From NCBI GenBank assembly GCA_046540855.1, contig JBKHEJ010000001.1, positions 6,436 to 70,435 on the forward strand: a DNA stretch of 64,000 bases, written 5' to 3'. The translations under genes and the position numbers were made by a program. The notes beneath the pieces are model-generated. The model did not search any database and was not told the DNA's origin. It saw only the letters and a list, made by a program, of their open reading frames with translations. Shown here piece by piece: positions 35,005 through 43,280 of the stretch. Within the stretch, counting starts at the first letter, position 1. Every line of letters begins with the position of its first letter. Source of the stretch: T1Sed10-7 sp046540855 (GTDB lineage: Bacteria; Actinomycetota; Nitriliruptoria; Nitriliruptorales; Nitriliruptoraceae).

Positions 35005-35324
35005 GCCTTCCTCGGCGCCCTGGTCCAAGAGGGATGGCGTCGCGCGCCGGCGAGGTGGGGGCACCGGAGACGTGCGGCGCCTGCGGGGCTGGCCGGTCAG
35101 GCTCGAGCTGTTCCCGGCATCCGCGCACCTCGTCGGCCGCGACCCGGCCCACCTCAGCCGCGACGACGTCGTCCTAGCGGACTGCGGTGCGGACGGAGCC
35201 GCTCGGTCGCCCGGAGCGGGTAGGGAGCCAGGGTCGGTGGCGGGATCGTCACAGGCCCCTCCCGAAGCTGACGCGCAGCGGCACGGCCAGGGCAGCTCCG
35301 GTCGGGGTAGGGGCTTGTACGGAC
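35005..35324. other. Gene-poor spacer
   Basis: No frame with family similarity on either strand. It lies between the Opp operon A promoter and a decayed LLM oxidoreductase fragment, and may contain more decayed coding DNA beyond recognition. Confidence 0.5.
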
Positions 35325-35436
35325 ATGGTCATCGCTGGAACGGCTGGTGAGGTTGTTGGTGAACGCTGCCGGTGGCCCGTCGCACAGGGTGTGTCACACC
35401 TCGCCTTCGGTCCCCCCGCTGGGGCCCGACCCCCTG
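35325..35436 (+). pseudogene. C-terminal scrap of an LLM flavin oxidoreductase
   Basis: Plus-strand frame reading GEVVGERCRWPVAQGVSHLA then FGPP matches DEVVDRCRWLVAQGARHLS and FGPP near the end of the intact LLM protein at 51910. After FGPP a single-base shift breaks the frame, yet the DNA (GGGCCCGACCCCCTG) continues to match. About 37 codons remain and the rest of the gene is missing. It is a decayed duplicate, non-functional. Confidence 0.7.
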
Positions 35437-35476
35437 GCTCCGGTGCGGTCCCTCGGTCGCGGTGTGCTGCCGGCCA

Positions 35477-36406
35477 TCACCCCCTGACGGAGAGCCGGGT
35501 GCGGCTGCGTGGGTCCAGCGCGTCGCGAAGGCCGTCCCCGACCAGGGTCCAGGCCAGGACCATGAGGCTGATCGCGACACCGGCCGGAACCGAGATCCAC
35601 CAGGCGACGCCCAGCAGCCGCTGCCCGTCACGAAGCACGGCTCCCCAACTCATCGCGGGGTCCGCGCCGACGCCGAGGAAGGCGAGCGACGCCTCGGAGA
35701 GCACGGCGAGTCCCGCGATGAAGGTGCCCTGTGCCAGGATGGGTGAGAGTGTCGATGGCAGCACATGCCGGACGGCGATACGGACCGGACCGGCCCCGAT
35801 CGCGCGCGCCGCCTCCACGTGCGGCATGGCGAGTGCGGTCAGCGTCGTGGCTCTGACCAGCCGAGCCACGACCGGCAGGTGACCGAGGATCAGCGCCAAC
35901 AGCACGGTCGGCAGACCTGGACCGAGGCGCACCACGACGGCCAGAGCGAGCAGGACGGTGGGGAAGGCGAGGAGGCCGTCCATCGCGCGCATCAACGGGC
36001 CGTCGGCGCGTCGAACGCCGGCGGCCACCATACCGACCACCAGACCGAGCATCACCGTGGTCACCCCGACCACGAGTGCCACGAGGAGCGAGGTCCGGGC
36101 GCCGAGCAGCAGCCGGACCAACACGTCGCGCCCCAGATCATCGGTGCCGAGCCAGTTGGTGGTGGACGGAGGTTGGAGTCTGCGCGCGGGCACAAGGGTC
36201 TGGACGTCGTCGGCGAGCAGGGCCGGCCCGAGGATCGCTGCGAGGGTCAGGAGGGCGAGCAGGACGAGTCCGGCTCGAGCCGTTCCCGAACGCCACGCCG
36301 CAGCCGTGACCGCTCGGGCGGTCACCCCGAGCTCCCAGGGCCTGCTCCATGGCGGTCGGAAGCGGTGCTCGAGCCCGACCGTGACCGTCGGGCTAGACGC
36401 GGACAT
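35477..36406 (-). CDS. Peptide ABC transporter permease, DppC type (unit B)
   Basis: 309 residues. OppC-like: NWLGTDDLGRDVLVRLLLGA after the first helix, the EAA loop PHVEAARAIGAGPVRIAVRH, and C-terminal FLGVGADPAMSWGAVLRDG and ALDPRSRTR. ATG 36406 overlaps the preceding permease stop by 14 bp; GTG 36412 is an equally possible start. It forms a channel with the partner at 36393. No ATPase gene is in this unit, so it must borrow ATPases, most simply the OppDF pair of operon A next door. Confidence 0.9.
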   Translation of the reverse strand: MSASSPTVTVGLEHRFRPPWSRPWELGVTARAVTAAAWRSGTARAGLVLLALLTLAAILGPALLADDVQTLVPARRLQPPSTTNWLGTDDLGRDVLVRLLLGARTSLLVALVVGVTTVMLGLVVGMVAAGVRRADGPLMRAMDGLLAFPTVLLALAVVVRLGPGLPTVLLALILGHLPVVARLVRATTLTALAMPHVEAARAIGAGPVRIAVRHVLPSTLSPILAQGTFIAGLAVLSEASLAFLGVGADPAMSWGAVLRDGQRLLGVAWWISVPAGVAISLMVLAWTLVGDGLRDALDPRSRTRLSVRG

Positions 36407-37343
36407 GATCACCCCGTGGATCCAGCAAGCTCGACACCAGATCGACCGTCAGGCTGACGAGCACGTTCGCCACGGCTGCGAACAGGATGACCCCCTGGAG
36501 CACCAGAAGGTCGCGCCGCCCGATGCTGGTCGCTACCAGTTGGCCCATCCCCGGCAGGTTGAACACCGTCTCGACGATCACCGCACCGGTGAGCAGATCG
36601 GCGAAGCTGCTGCCGAGCACGGCGGTCGTCGGTGCCAGACTCGGCCGCAGCTCGTGGCGCAGCAGAAGGCCGCGAGGTCGCACGCCACGCGCACGCGCCG
36701 CCCGCAGATGGTCCGCATCGAGGCCATCGAGCAGGCTGGCACGTACCACGCGGGCCGGCACACCGGCCAGCGGCAGGCCGAGAGCCAGTGCGGGCAGTAC
36801 CAGGTGGCGCAGGTGCGCGAGGGGATCCTCGCTCAGGGGCACCGCACCGGTGGCGGGCAGCCACTCGAGCCGAACGGCGAACACCAGCACCAGGATCATC
36901 GCGAGGAAGAAGGAGGCGATGGAGGTCGCGCTCGTCGCTAACAGGGTGATGCCGCGGTCGGTCCAGGAGCCGGGTCGCCGTGATGCCCAGATGCCTGCAG
37001 GCAGCCCGACCATCACGGCCACCAGCAGTGCGCTCACGGCCAACTGGAGCGTCGGCAGCACGCGTTCGCCCACCAGGGCCGTCACCGGTCGGCCGTGATA
37101 CACCGAGTTCCCGAGGTCGCCGCGGGAGACGTCAGCCAGCCAGGCGCCGAAGCGGGCGCCGATCGGCTGATCGGCCTCGAGCTCCGCGCGTAACGCGTCG
37201 ATCTGGGCTGGTGTCGCTTCCGGCCCGAGCATCACCGCAGCAGCGTCTCCTGGCAGACCGTGGACCATCAGGAAGGCGAGGGTCGCGACCACGACCAGGG
37301 TGGGGATCACCGCGGCGATGCGTCGCACCAGCGCTGCGGTCAC
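36393..37343 (-). CDS. Peptide ABC transporter permease, DppB type (unit B)
   Basis: 316 residues with OppB architecture: the N-terminal helix VIPTLVVVATLAFLMVHGLP, GDAAAVMLGPEATPAQ, the extracytoplasmic SRGDLGNSVYHGRPV, the EAA-like loop DADHLRAARARGVRPRGLLL, and FNLPGMGQLVATSIGRRD. GTG 37343 overlaps the binding-protein stop as GTGA. The loop sequence is more divergent from the other two OppB proteins here, so unit B was probably acquired separately. Confidence 0.9.
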   Translation of the reverse strand: MTAALVRRIAAVIPTLVVVATLAFLMVHGLPGDAAAVMLGPEATPAQIDALRAELEADQPIGARFGAWLADVSRGDLGNSVYHGRPVTALVGERVLPTLQLAVSALLVAVMVGLPAGIWASRRPGSWTDRGITLLATSATSIASFFLAMILVLVFAVRLEWLPATGAVPLSEDPLAHLRHLVLPALALGLPLAGVPARVVRASLLDGLDADHLRAARARGVRPRGLLLRHELRPSLAPTTAVLGSSFADLLTGAVIVETVFNLPGMGQLVATSIGRRDLLVLQGVILFAAVANVLVSLTVDLVSSLLDPRGDHVRV

Positions 37344-38989
37344 CGTGACAGCCAGACGGTGGAGAGATCGGGCTGGAGATCGGTGTCCTGCAGCCCGCGG
37401 AGCTCGCTGCGGTGGGCGACCACCCGGCGGATATCGCCGATCTTGATGCGTGGCACGTCCTCATGGAACCGTTGCTGTACCGCCGCCCACAGCTCTTGAC
37501 GGCTCGGGAGGTCGTCGACGGCGCGCAGCTGGTCGAGCAACGCTTCCTTCTCGGGGTCCTCCCACCATCCCCCGGCCTGGGCGGTGAGGTTGCGCATGAT
37601 CGGATCGGGTCGGAAGCTCGCCGAGGCGACGTAGAGCTCGTAGCGGCTCTCGTCGGACCGCCACGACGACAGGGTGGCACCATCGACCACCTCGACCTCG
37701 ACGGTGAACCCGACCTCGCGCAGCTGCTGGGCGATCACCAGGGAGGCGTTGTGCTCCACGGGCAGCTCCAGGGTCGTCAGGAGACGCAGCCGGGTACCCA
37801 GGGCGTCGGCTTCGGCGAGGAGCGCTCGGGCGCCCTCGGGGTCGCGGGGGTGGTAGTGCTCCGAGCCGGCCTCGCTGCTCCACAGGGCCGCGCCGGGCAG
37901 GAGGTCAGGGTCGAGCTCGTAGGCGCCCGTCCCGACCGCCGCTTGGAGGATGGCATCGTGGTCCAGCGCCCGTTGGATGGCCTGTCGGACACCCAGCGGC
38001 TCCAGGGCCGGTGCGCGGCGGTTCAGTACCAGGTTGAGCCAGACGTCCGCGGCCTCGAGCCGCGCGGTGATGTCCGGGTCGCGCTCGAGCACGGGAAGCT
38101 GGTCCGGGCTGACCGTCTCCAGCAGGTGGACATCGCCGGCGCGAAGCGCTGCGACCCGGGCGGCTTCGTCGGGCAGCGGGATGAACTCGAGCGCGGCAGC
38201 GTGGCGGGGCCGGTAGCCGGCGTAGCCGTCGGCCGGTCCAGGCGGTGGACGGTAGGTCTCCGCACGCTCGAGCCGGATCTGGCGGCCTGGCTCCCACCCG
38301 TCGACCCGGTACGGGCCGGTGCCGATCGGTGCTGCGAGGCTCGTTGCGTCGGAGCGGTCGAGGACGTGGGCAGGATGGATGGTGGCGGCCTGAAGCTGCC
38401 GGGTGAGGGACTGGGGGATGGTGCCGTAGGGGTGGTGCAGCTGCAGCCGTACGGTCAGTGGGTCCGGTGCCGAGAGTGCCTCCACCGCGTCGAGAAGCGC
38501 CGCTCCGAGGCCGGAGAGCTGCCCCCACCGCTCAAGCGAGGCGATGACGTCTGTCGCGGTCAGGGGTGTTCCGTCGTGGAACCGGATCCCGGGCCGGAGG
38601 GTGATCGTGTGGACGAGGTCATCGTCCGAGACGTGATGCTCGGCGGCGAGCAGGGGGACCGGTCGGTGCCGAGCATCGGAGGTGAACAGCGTCTCGTACA
38701 CATGGCCGGTGATCAGCAGCACCAAGGTGTCCGTGGAGCGGTGAGGGTCGAGATGCGGGGGCTCCCCGCTCGTGCCGACGCGGATCGTGCCCTCAGGCGT
38801 GACCGCCTCGTCACGGTCCACCGTGCTCGCTGAGGTTGCGACCTGCCGCTGGCCCGGCTCCAGGAGCCCGGCCAGTATCGCGATGCCCCCACCGGTGGCT
38901 ATCAGCAGGAGGAGCAGGGCTACGGTCGGCGCCCCCCGGCCGGTGCCTCGCTCAGCACCGATCCTGCGATGCGCGTACCGACCGATCAT
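37340..38989 (-). CDS. Peptide ABC transporter substrate-binding protein 3, membrane-anchored
   Basis: 549 residues, family 5 solute-binding fold: GTIRVGTSGEPPHLDPHRST, IRFHDGTPLTATDVIASLER, APIGTGPYRVDGWEPG. The N-terminus has a hydrophobic segment (about 21-42, VALLLLLIATGGGIAILAGL) but no lipobox Cys. It is either anchored by an uncleaved helix or cleaved by signal peptidase I, unlike the three lipoprotein paralogues. It is first in a unit followed by two permeases with overlapping stops and starts. It shares an operator region (39061) with the divergent S9 peptidase gene. Confidence 0.9.
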   Translation of the reverse strand: MIGRYAHRRIGAERGTGRGAPTVALLLLLIATGGGIAILAGLLEPGQRQVATSASTVDRDEAVTPEGTIRVGTSGEPPHLDPHRSTDTLVLLITGHVYETLFTSDARHRPVPLLAAEHHVSDDDLVHTITLRPGIRFHDGTPLTATDVIASLERWGQLSGLGAALLDAVEALSAPDPLTVRLQLHHPYGTIPQSLTRQLQAATIHPAHVLDRSDATSLAAPIGTGPYRVDGWEPGRQIRLERAETYRPPPGPADGYAGYRPRHAAALEFIPLPDEAARVAALRAGDVHLLETVSPDQLPVLERDPDITARLEAADVWLNLVLNRRAPALEPLGVRQAIQRALDHDAILQAAVGTGAYELDPDLLPGAALWSSEAGSEHYHPRDPEGARALLAEADALGTRLRLLTTLELPVEHNASLVIAQQLREVGFTVEVEVVDGATLSSWRSDESRYELYVASASFRPDPIMRNLTAQAGGWWEDPEKEALLDQLRAVDDLPSRQELWAAVQQRFHEDVPRIKIGDIRRVVAHRSELRGLQDTDLQPDLSTVWLSR

Positions 38990-39045
38990 CTCCGGGTCCG
39001 TTCCTTCGTCGTCGCGTTCAGAGCTGCAGGAGGGGTACCGACCGC

Positions 39046-39080
39046 TAGGGTAGAAGCACTCCGTACGAACGCTTGCACGT
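39046..39080 (+). promoter_or_regulatory. Promoter (-10 TAGGGT) with operator dyad between binding protein 3 and S9 peptidase
   Basis: TAGGGT (39046-39051) points rightward. CCGTACGAACGCTTGCACGT (39061-39080) follows after 9 bp and closely resembles the site at 52951. It is the likely promoter for the S9 peptidase with a 370-bp leader of decayed acc DNA, and may also regulate the divergent binding-protein unit. Confidence 0.65.
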
Positions 39081-39207
39081 GTACTTGCGCATGGAGAGGC
39101 GCGCTGCTCGGGCGCTCACGACGGTGTACCCGAAGCGAGGAGGCCGCATGGCAACCGTCACGTCTGACCACGCCGCGCTCCGCCGGGGCGTGCCTGTCCT
39201 GCGGTTG

Positions 39208-39449
39208 CCCCGCACGGCCACGCCATCGAGCGGGCCCGAGCGGCTCAGCGCGCCTGGTCCGACGGAACCTCCGCGCCTGCCGACCACCGGCGGAGCCGGA
39301 CCCACCCCTTCCAGGAGCGAGCCATGACCGAGATGAGCGCCCAGATGGCGGAGGGAGACCCCCGTCGAGGCCGGGGCCGCCGGCACGGTCACCCTCGAGG
39401 TCAAGGAGGGCCAGGGCAGCGAGGAGGACGACCTCATGGCAACGATCCA
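39208..39449 (+). pseudogene. Decayed biotin carboxylase 3' end plus biotin carrier gene
   Basis: Bases 39208-39230 repeat 23 bp from inside the biotin carboxylase gene (9640 region). Short blocks matching its later codons and its stop region follow, then the 100-odd bp intergenic DNA and ribosome site, and from ATG 39324 the biotin carrier gene. The carrier copy lacks about 80 bp, including the codons for the biotinylated lysine, and is frame-shifted. Its last bases (GATCCAGTGAGC) again overlap the GTG of the S9 gene. Non-functional as carrier, but its ribosome site and ATG are intact. Confidence 0.8.
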
Positions 39450-41297
39450 GTGAGCACCGCCGACGTGAGCCCCCCGCTCTCGATCGACCAGCTGCTCGCG
39501 GCCACACCGCTCGCGGGTATCGAGCCGCCGGTGTGGACCCCTGACGGCGGGGCCGTGATCATCGCCTCGCCGCTGGGAGGTGCTACCGAGCTGTGGGCGT
39601 TCCCGGTCGACGGCGGCGCACCCGAGCGTCTGACGACCGGCATGGGCTCGGTCGGCCACCTCGCCTCGGCGCTGCCGCGGGTCTCCCCCGACGGCCGATG
39701 GTTGTCCTACCTCTCCGGTGACATCGGCGACACCGAGGTGTGGCTCCAGCCCTTCGACGGCGGACCGGCGGTGCAGCTCACCCGGCTCGGCGCCAACATC
39801 ACCTCGCTGGCCTGGGCGCCGGACGGCCGTTCCATGGTCGTGGCGGCCAACCGTTACGGCACCTACGACGTCTTCCACGTCGCCGTGCCGGACGGCACCG
39901 CGACCCGGCTGACCTCCGACGTCGCCTACGAGGTCCAGCCGACCCTCACCCCCGACGGTCGGCACCTGCTCCATGTGCGCCTGGACGCGACCTGGACCGC
40001 ACGGGACGTGCTCGTCACCCCGCTCGACGGGGGTGAGGAGCGTCTGCTGGTCCACGACGACCGCTGGTTCGACTACCAGTACGGCCGCTGGTTCGGCACG
40101 CCGGTGCTGTCCCCGGACGGCGGCACCGTGGTGTTCCGCTCCTACCGCTCCGACTGGCTGAACCTGTGGGCCGTGCCCTTCGAGGGCGGCGAGCCCCGCC
40201 AGCTCGCCCCGGACGCGGCCGACCAGGACCAGGCGGCGTTCTCGCCGGATGGCCGCCGCCTCGTCTACACCTCCAACCGGGACGCGCGGGTCTCGCTCCA
40301 CCTCCTCGACCTCGACGGCGGTGCGCCTCGCTCGCTGGTCGATCCCGGCGATGGGGTGTGCGCCTTCCCGGCGTTCTCGCCCGACGGGCGCTTCGTCGCC
40401 TTCACCCTGGCGACGGCGCACCACCCCGCCGACCTGCACGTCGTCGAGGTCGCCACCGGCGAGGTGACCCGGCTCACCCGGTCGGTGCCGCGCAGTTTCG
40501 AGGCGCGGACCGTGACGCCGGAGCGGGTGACCTACCCCGGCCACGACGGGCTCGAGATCCCCGGGTTCCTCTACCGACCGGAGTCGGTCGGCGTGACACC
40601 CAACGGCGCCGGGGTGGTCGTGGTCCACGGCGGGCCGACGATGCAGTGGTTCCCCGCCTACGACGGCTACGCGCAGTTCCTCACGCTGCAGGGCTACACC
40701 CTGCTGCTGCCCAACATCCGCGGCAGCGCCGGGTACGGCCGGGCCTTCGAGGAGGCGAACGATCGTGACTGGCTCGGCGGTGACCTGCAGGACGTGGTCG
40801 CCGGTGGCCAGGTACTCGCGGGCCTCGACAGCGTCGATGCGGACCGCCTCGCCGTCACGGGGCTGAGCTACGGCGGCATCATGTCGATGGGCGTGGCGAG
40901 CTTCACCCGCGGGGCGTTCCGCGCTGCGGCAAGCCTGTCCGGGTACGGCGACTTCCTGCACATGATGGAGGAGCAGGAGTTCCGGCACCAGCAGTTGCTG
41001 CGCAAGGAGCTCGGCGACCCGGTGGAGGACGAGGCGATCTACCGGCGGGCCTCCTCGATCCTGAAGGTCAAGGACGCGACAACCCCGCTGCTGATCGTGC
41101 ACGGGGAGGGTCGCTTCCCGGGCTCCGATGCCGGCCGGCGCTTCGCCGAGGCGATGCAGCGCGAGTACAAGGTCTTCCGGTACGTCGTCTACCCCGGTGA
41201 GCACTACTACGTGACGGGCCGGGCCAACGTGCGCGCGATGTGGCGCGAGGTGGACGACTTCTTCCGCACCTACCTCGACCTCGCGACGGATCGCTGA
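39450..41297 (+). CDS. S9 family (prolyl oligopeptidase-type) serine peptidase
   Basis: 615 residues from GTG 39450. An N-terminal propeller (about 25-345) is built from repeats such as PRVSPDGRWLSYLS, PAFSPDGRFVAFTL. The alpha/beta hydrolase domain starts at GLEIPGFLYRP and has GLSYGGIMSMG with nucleophile Ser near 472 and YPGEHYYV with His near 585. The usual Asp position after LLIVHGE reads GRFPGSD, so the acid may be displaced. It cleaves oligopeptides in the cytoplasm; no signal peptide. A start at ATG 39324 in the upstream accB relic is in frame and would add 42 residues of scrambled sequence. Confidence 0.9.
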   Translation: MSTADVSPPLSIDQLLAATPLAGIEPPVWTPDGGAVIIASPLGGATELWAFPVDGGAPERLTTGMGSVGHLASALPRVSPDGRWLSYLSGDIGDTEVWLQPFDGGPAVQLTRLGANITSLAWAPDGRSMVVAANRYGTYDVFHVAVPDGTATRLTSDVAYEVQPTLTPDGRHLLHVRLDATWTARDVLVTPLDGGEERLLVHDDRWFDYQYGRWFGTPVLSPDGGTVVFRSYRSDWLNLWAVPFEGGEPRQLAPDAADQDQAAFSPDGRRLVYTSNRDARVSLHLLDLDGGAPRSLVDPGDGVCAFPAFSPDGRFVAFTLATAHHPADLHVVEVATGEVTRLTRSVPRSFEARTVTPERVTYPGHDGLEIPGFLYRPESVGVTPNGAGVVVVHGGPTMQWFPAYDGYAQFLTLQGYTLLLPNIRGSAGYGRAFEEANDRDWLGGDLQDVVAGGQVLAGLDSVDADRLAVTGLSYGGIMSMGVASFTRGAFRAAASLSGYGDFLHMMEEQEFRHQQLLRKELGDPVEDEAIYRRASSILKVKDATTPLLIVHGEGRFPGSDAGRRFAEAMQREYKVFRYVVYPGEHYYVTGRANVRAMWREVDDFFRTYLDLATDR

Positions 41298-41425
41298 GGG
41301 GCGGGGCCCGGCCCGGCTCGGATCACCACACCCCGGGAGGTGCCACGTGACCACGCCCGTCCCGGAGCCGCAGCTCACCTGCCGGCTGGCTGCCAGCGAG
41401 CGAACCGTGATGACCCTAGAAGCAT

Positions 41426-41460
41426 GCGAGCGAGCGTTCGTTCAGCGGCTCGGCTAGGGT
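41426..41460 (+). promoter_or_regulatory. Operator dyad with nearby -10 (TAGGGT) upstream of the LLM gene
   Basis: GCGAGCGAGCGTTCGTTCAG (41426-41445) matches the best site at 17 of 20 positions. TAGGGT follows at 41455-41460, so here the operator would lie between -35 and -10 rather than after the -10. ATG 41524 is 64 bp on. Confidence 0.65.
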
Positions 41461-41523
41461 CTCCTCCTGCAGCCGACCGGCGCCCGCGTTCGCGTGGAGC
41501 CGCCGTCACGACAGGAGCGGACC

Positions 41524-42606
41524 ATGACGGTCGAGGTTGGGCTCGGGGTGTTCTCCGGCGAGTGGCATCCGGGGACGGGACTGGACCACGGCGAGACCCT
41601 GCGGGAGTCGATCGATCAGGTCGTCCACGCGGAGCAGGCGGGCCTGGACAGCGTCTGGATCAGCGAGCACCACTTCCACGAGTCCCGCTTCGTCGGCTCC
41701 GTGGCGCCCTACGCGGCGGCCATGGTCCAGGCGACCTCGCGGATCAAGGTCGGACTTGGGCTCGCGCTCGCGCCGCTGCACGATCCCATCCGCATGGCCG
41801 AGGACGCAGCCTTCCTCGACGTGCTCTCCAGCGGCCGCTTCGAACTCGGGCTCGGCATCGGCTACCGCGACATCGAGTACGAGGGCTTCGGCGGGCACCG
41901 CAAGCAGCGCGTCGGCCGTACCGTGGAGCTGATCGAGATCTGCCGGCAGGCCTGGGCCGACGGCCCGGTCGACTACGAGGGGCGCTACTACCAGCGGCAC
42001 GGCATCGAGGTCACGCCCAAGCCGGTCCAGCCGGGCGGTCCGCCGGTCATGATGGGTGGCCACCACCCCAACGCCCTGGACCGCTGCGCTCGGCTCGGCG
42101 ACCGCTTCTGCATGGATGCCGGCACCGACTCCGAGGCCTACGAGGAGGGCGAGGGCCGCAACCGCGACATCTTCGACCGGGTGGCCTCGGCGGTGCGGCT
42201 GTACCGCGAGGCGCTCGAGCGGCACGGCAAGGACACCGCGAACCCGCACTTCTCGCTCAACGTGGGCGGGTTCCTCCACCCGGATGGTCGGGACGCCGCC
42301 TGGGAGACCCTGGCGGAGGCCTACCTGATGACCCGGCGGGTCTACGGCGACTGGTACGGGCTCGATCCGGCGGACTACGCCGACTGGTACCCGGACCGCC
42401 TGACCCCCGAGGAGATCGAGCAGCGCAAGGGGGAGCTGTTGCTCGGGACGCCGGACGACATCGCGCCCGTGCTCGAGCGGGTGCGGGAGATCGTCGGCGA
42501 CAACCTCCACGTGATGTTCCGCTCGAAGTACCCGTTGGTGGACGACGCGGCGACGCGCACCTCCATCGACCTGCTCGCCGAGATCCGTCGCCGCCTGGTC
42601 GACTGA
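41524..42606 (+). CDS. LLM class flavin-dependent oxidoreductase 1 (luciferase-like)
   Basis: 360 residues of bacterial-luciferase TIM barrel: VEVGLGVFSGEWHPG, DSVWISEHHFHESRFVGS, RFELGLGIGYRDIEYEGFG, PPVMMGGHHPNALDRCARLGD. The EHHF motif and length are closer to FMN-dependent alkanal-monooxygenase-like members than to short F420 enzymes. GACAGGAGCGGACC precedes ATG 41524. Genes for an EthD-like protein and an amidohydrolase follow as one operon, suggesting oxidative attack followed by ring or amide hydrolysis; this is inference. Confidence 0.88.
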   Translation: MTVEVGLGVFSGEWHPGTGLDHGETLRESIDQVVHAEQAGLDSVWISEHHFHESRFVGSVAPYAAAMVQATSRIKVGLGLALAPLHDPIRMAEDAAFLDVLSSGRFELGLGIGYRDIEYEGFGGHRKQRVGRTVELIEICRQAWADGPVDYEGRYYQRHGIEVTPKPVQPGGPPVMMGGHHPNALDRCARLGDRFCMDAGTDSEAYEEGEGRNRDIFDRVASAVRLYREALERHGKDTANPHFSLNVGGFLHPDGRDAAWETLAEAYLMTRRVYGDWYGLDPADYADWYPDRLTPEEIEQRKGELLLGTPDDIAPVLERVREIVGDNLHVMFRSKYPLVDDAATRTSIDLLAEIRRRLVD

Positions 42607-42632
42607 CCCTCGCACCGCACCGAGGTGGCCGG

Positions 42633-43280
42633 ATGATCACACGGTTCTGGCTCGGGCGGCGTCGGGATGGGCTGTCCCGCCCGGCGTTCAGCGCGCACTG
42701 GCACGGCGTCCACGGGGCGTTCGGTCTGGCGCTGCCGGGCCTGCGCGCCTACGTCCAGAACCACCGGCTTCCGATCACGGCGGGCACCACGCCGCCGTCC
42801 TTCGACGGGTGCTCGGAGCTGGACTTCGACGACATCGCCGCGATGCAGGCCGCGTTCCGCTCACCCGCGGCCGAGGCAGCCGATCGTGACGAGTGGTGCT
42901 TCGCCGACCCAGACCGCTTCGGGGTGGTCGTCTCGACCCGCCAGGTCCTACTGGGCGAGGACGTGGCAGACACCCCGGCCCGGCTGCTCTGCTTCGTCCG
43001 CGGGGTGCCCGGCCGGCCGCGGGCAGCGCTCCACGACGCGGTGCTCGCCACCGCTGTCGCGGACGGCAGCGGCGCCGGCGCGGTCCGCGTCGAGGTCCTC
43101 ACCGCGATCGACGACGCACCCGAGCCACAGGCCGCCGATCTCGTCGTGTCCCTGTGGTTCCCGTCCGTGCCGGTGCTGTCGGCCGGCGTCTCGGGCTGGG
43201 CAGCGGCGACGAGCGACGCGCTTGCCGGGCTCGCGTGCGGTCGCGAGACCGCCCTGGTCCATCCGAAGAGGCTGCGATGA
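42633..43280 (+). CDS. EthD-domain (ferredoxin-like dimeric alpha-beta barrel) protein
   Basis: 215 residues. The N-terminal half (MITRFWLGRRRDGLSRPAFS followed by AHWHGVHG) matches the EthD/Dabb pattern of a KxxGLSxEEFxxHWxxxHG strand-helix. A second, weaker repeat (LLCFVRGVPGRPRAALHDAV) suggests two barrel halves. Such proteins assist ring-cleaving or monooxygenase systems; no catalytic role is visible. ATG 42633 is chosen because the sequence upstream in frame has no similarity. ATGA overlaps with the amidohydrolase start. Confidence 0.75.
   Translation: MITRFWLGRRRDGLSRPAFSAHWHGVHGAFGLALPGLRAYVQNHRLPITAGTTPPSFDGCSELDFDDIAAMQAAFRSPAAEAADRDEWCFADPDRFGVVVSTRQVLLGEDVADTPARLLCFVRGVPGRPRAALHDAVLATAVADGSGAGAVRVEVLTAIDDAPEPQAADLVVSLWFPSVPVLSAGVSGWAAATSDALAGLACGRETALVHPKRLR

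Noticed and set aside
41347..41457. A 36-codon frame with a ribosome site (GTG 41347) after the S9 peptidase
   Set aside because: It contains the operator dyad at 41426 and matches nothing. More likely leader DNA than a gene; a truncated downstream relic cannot be excluded.
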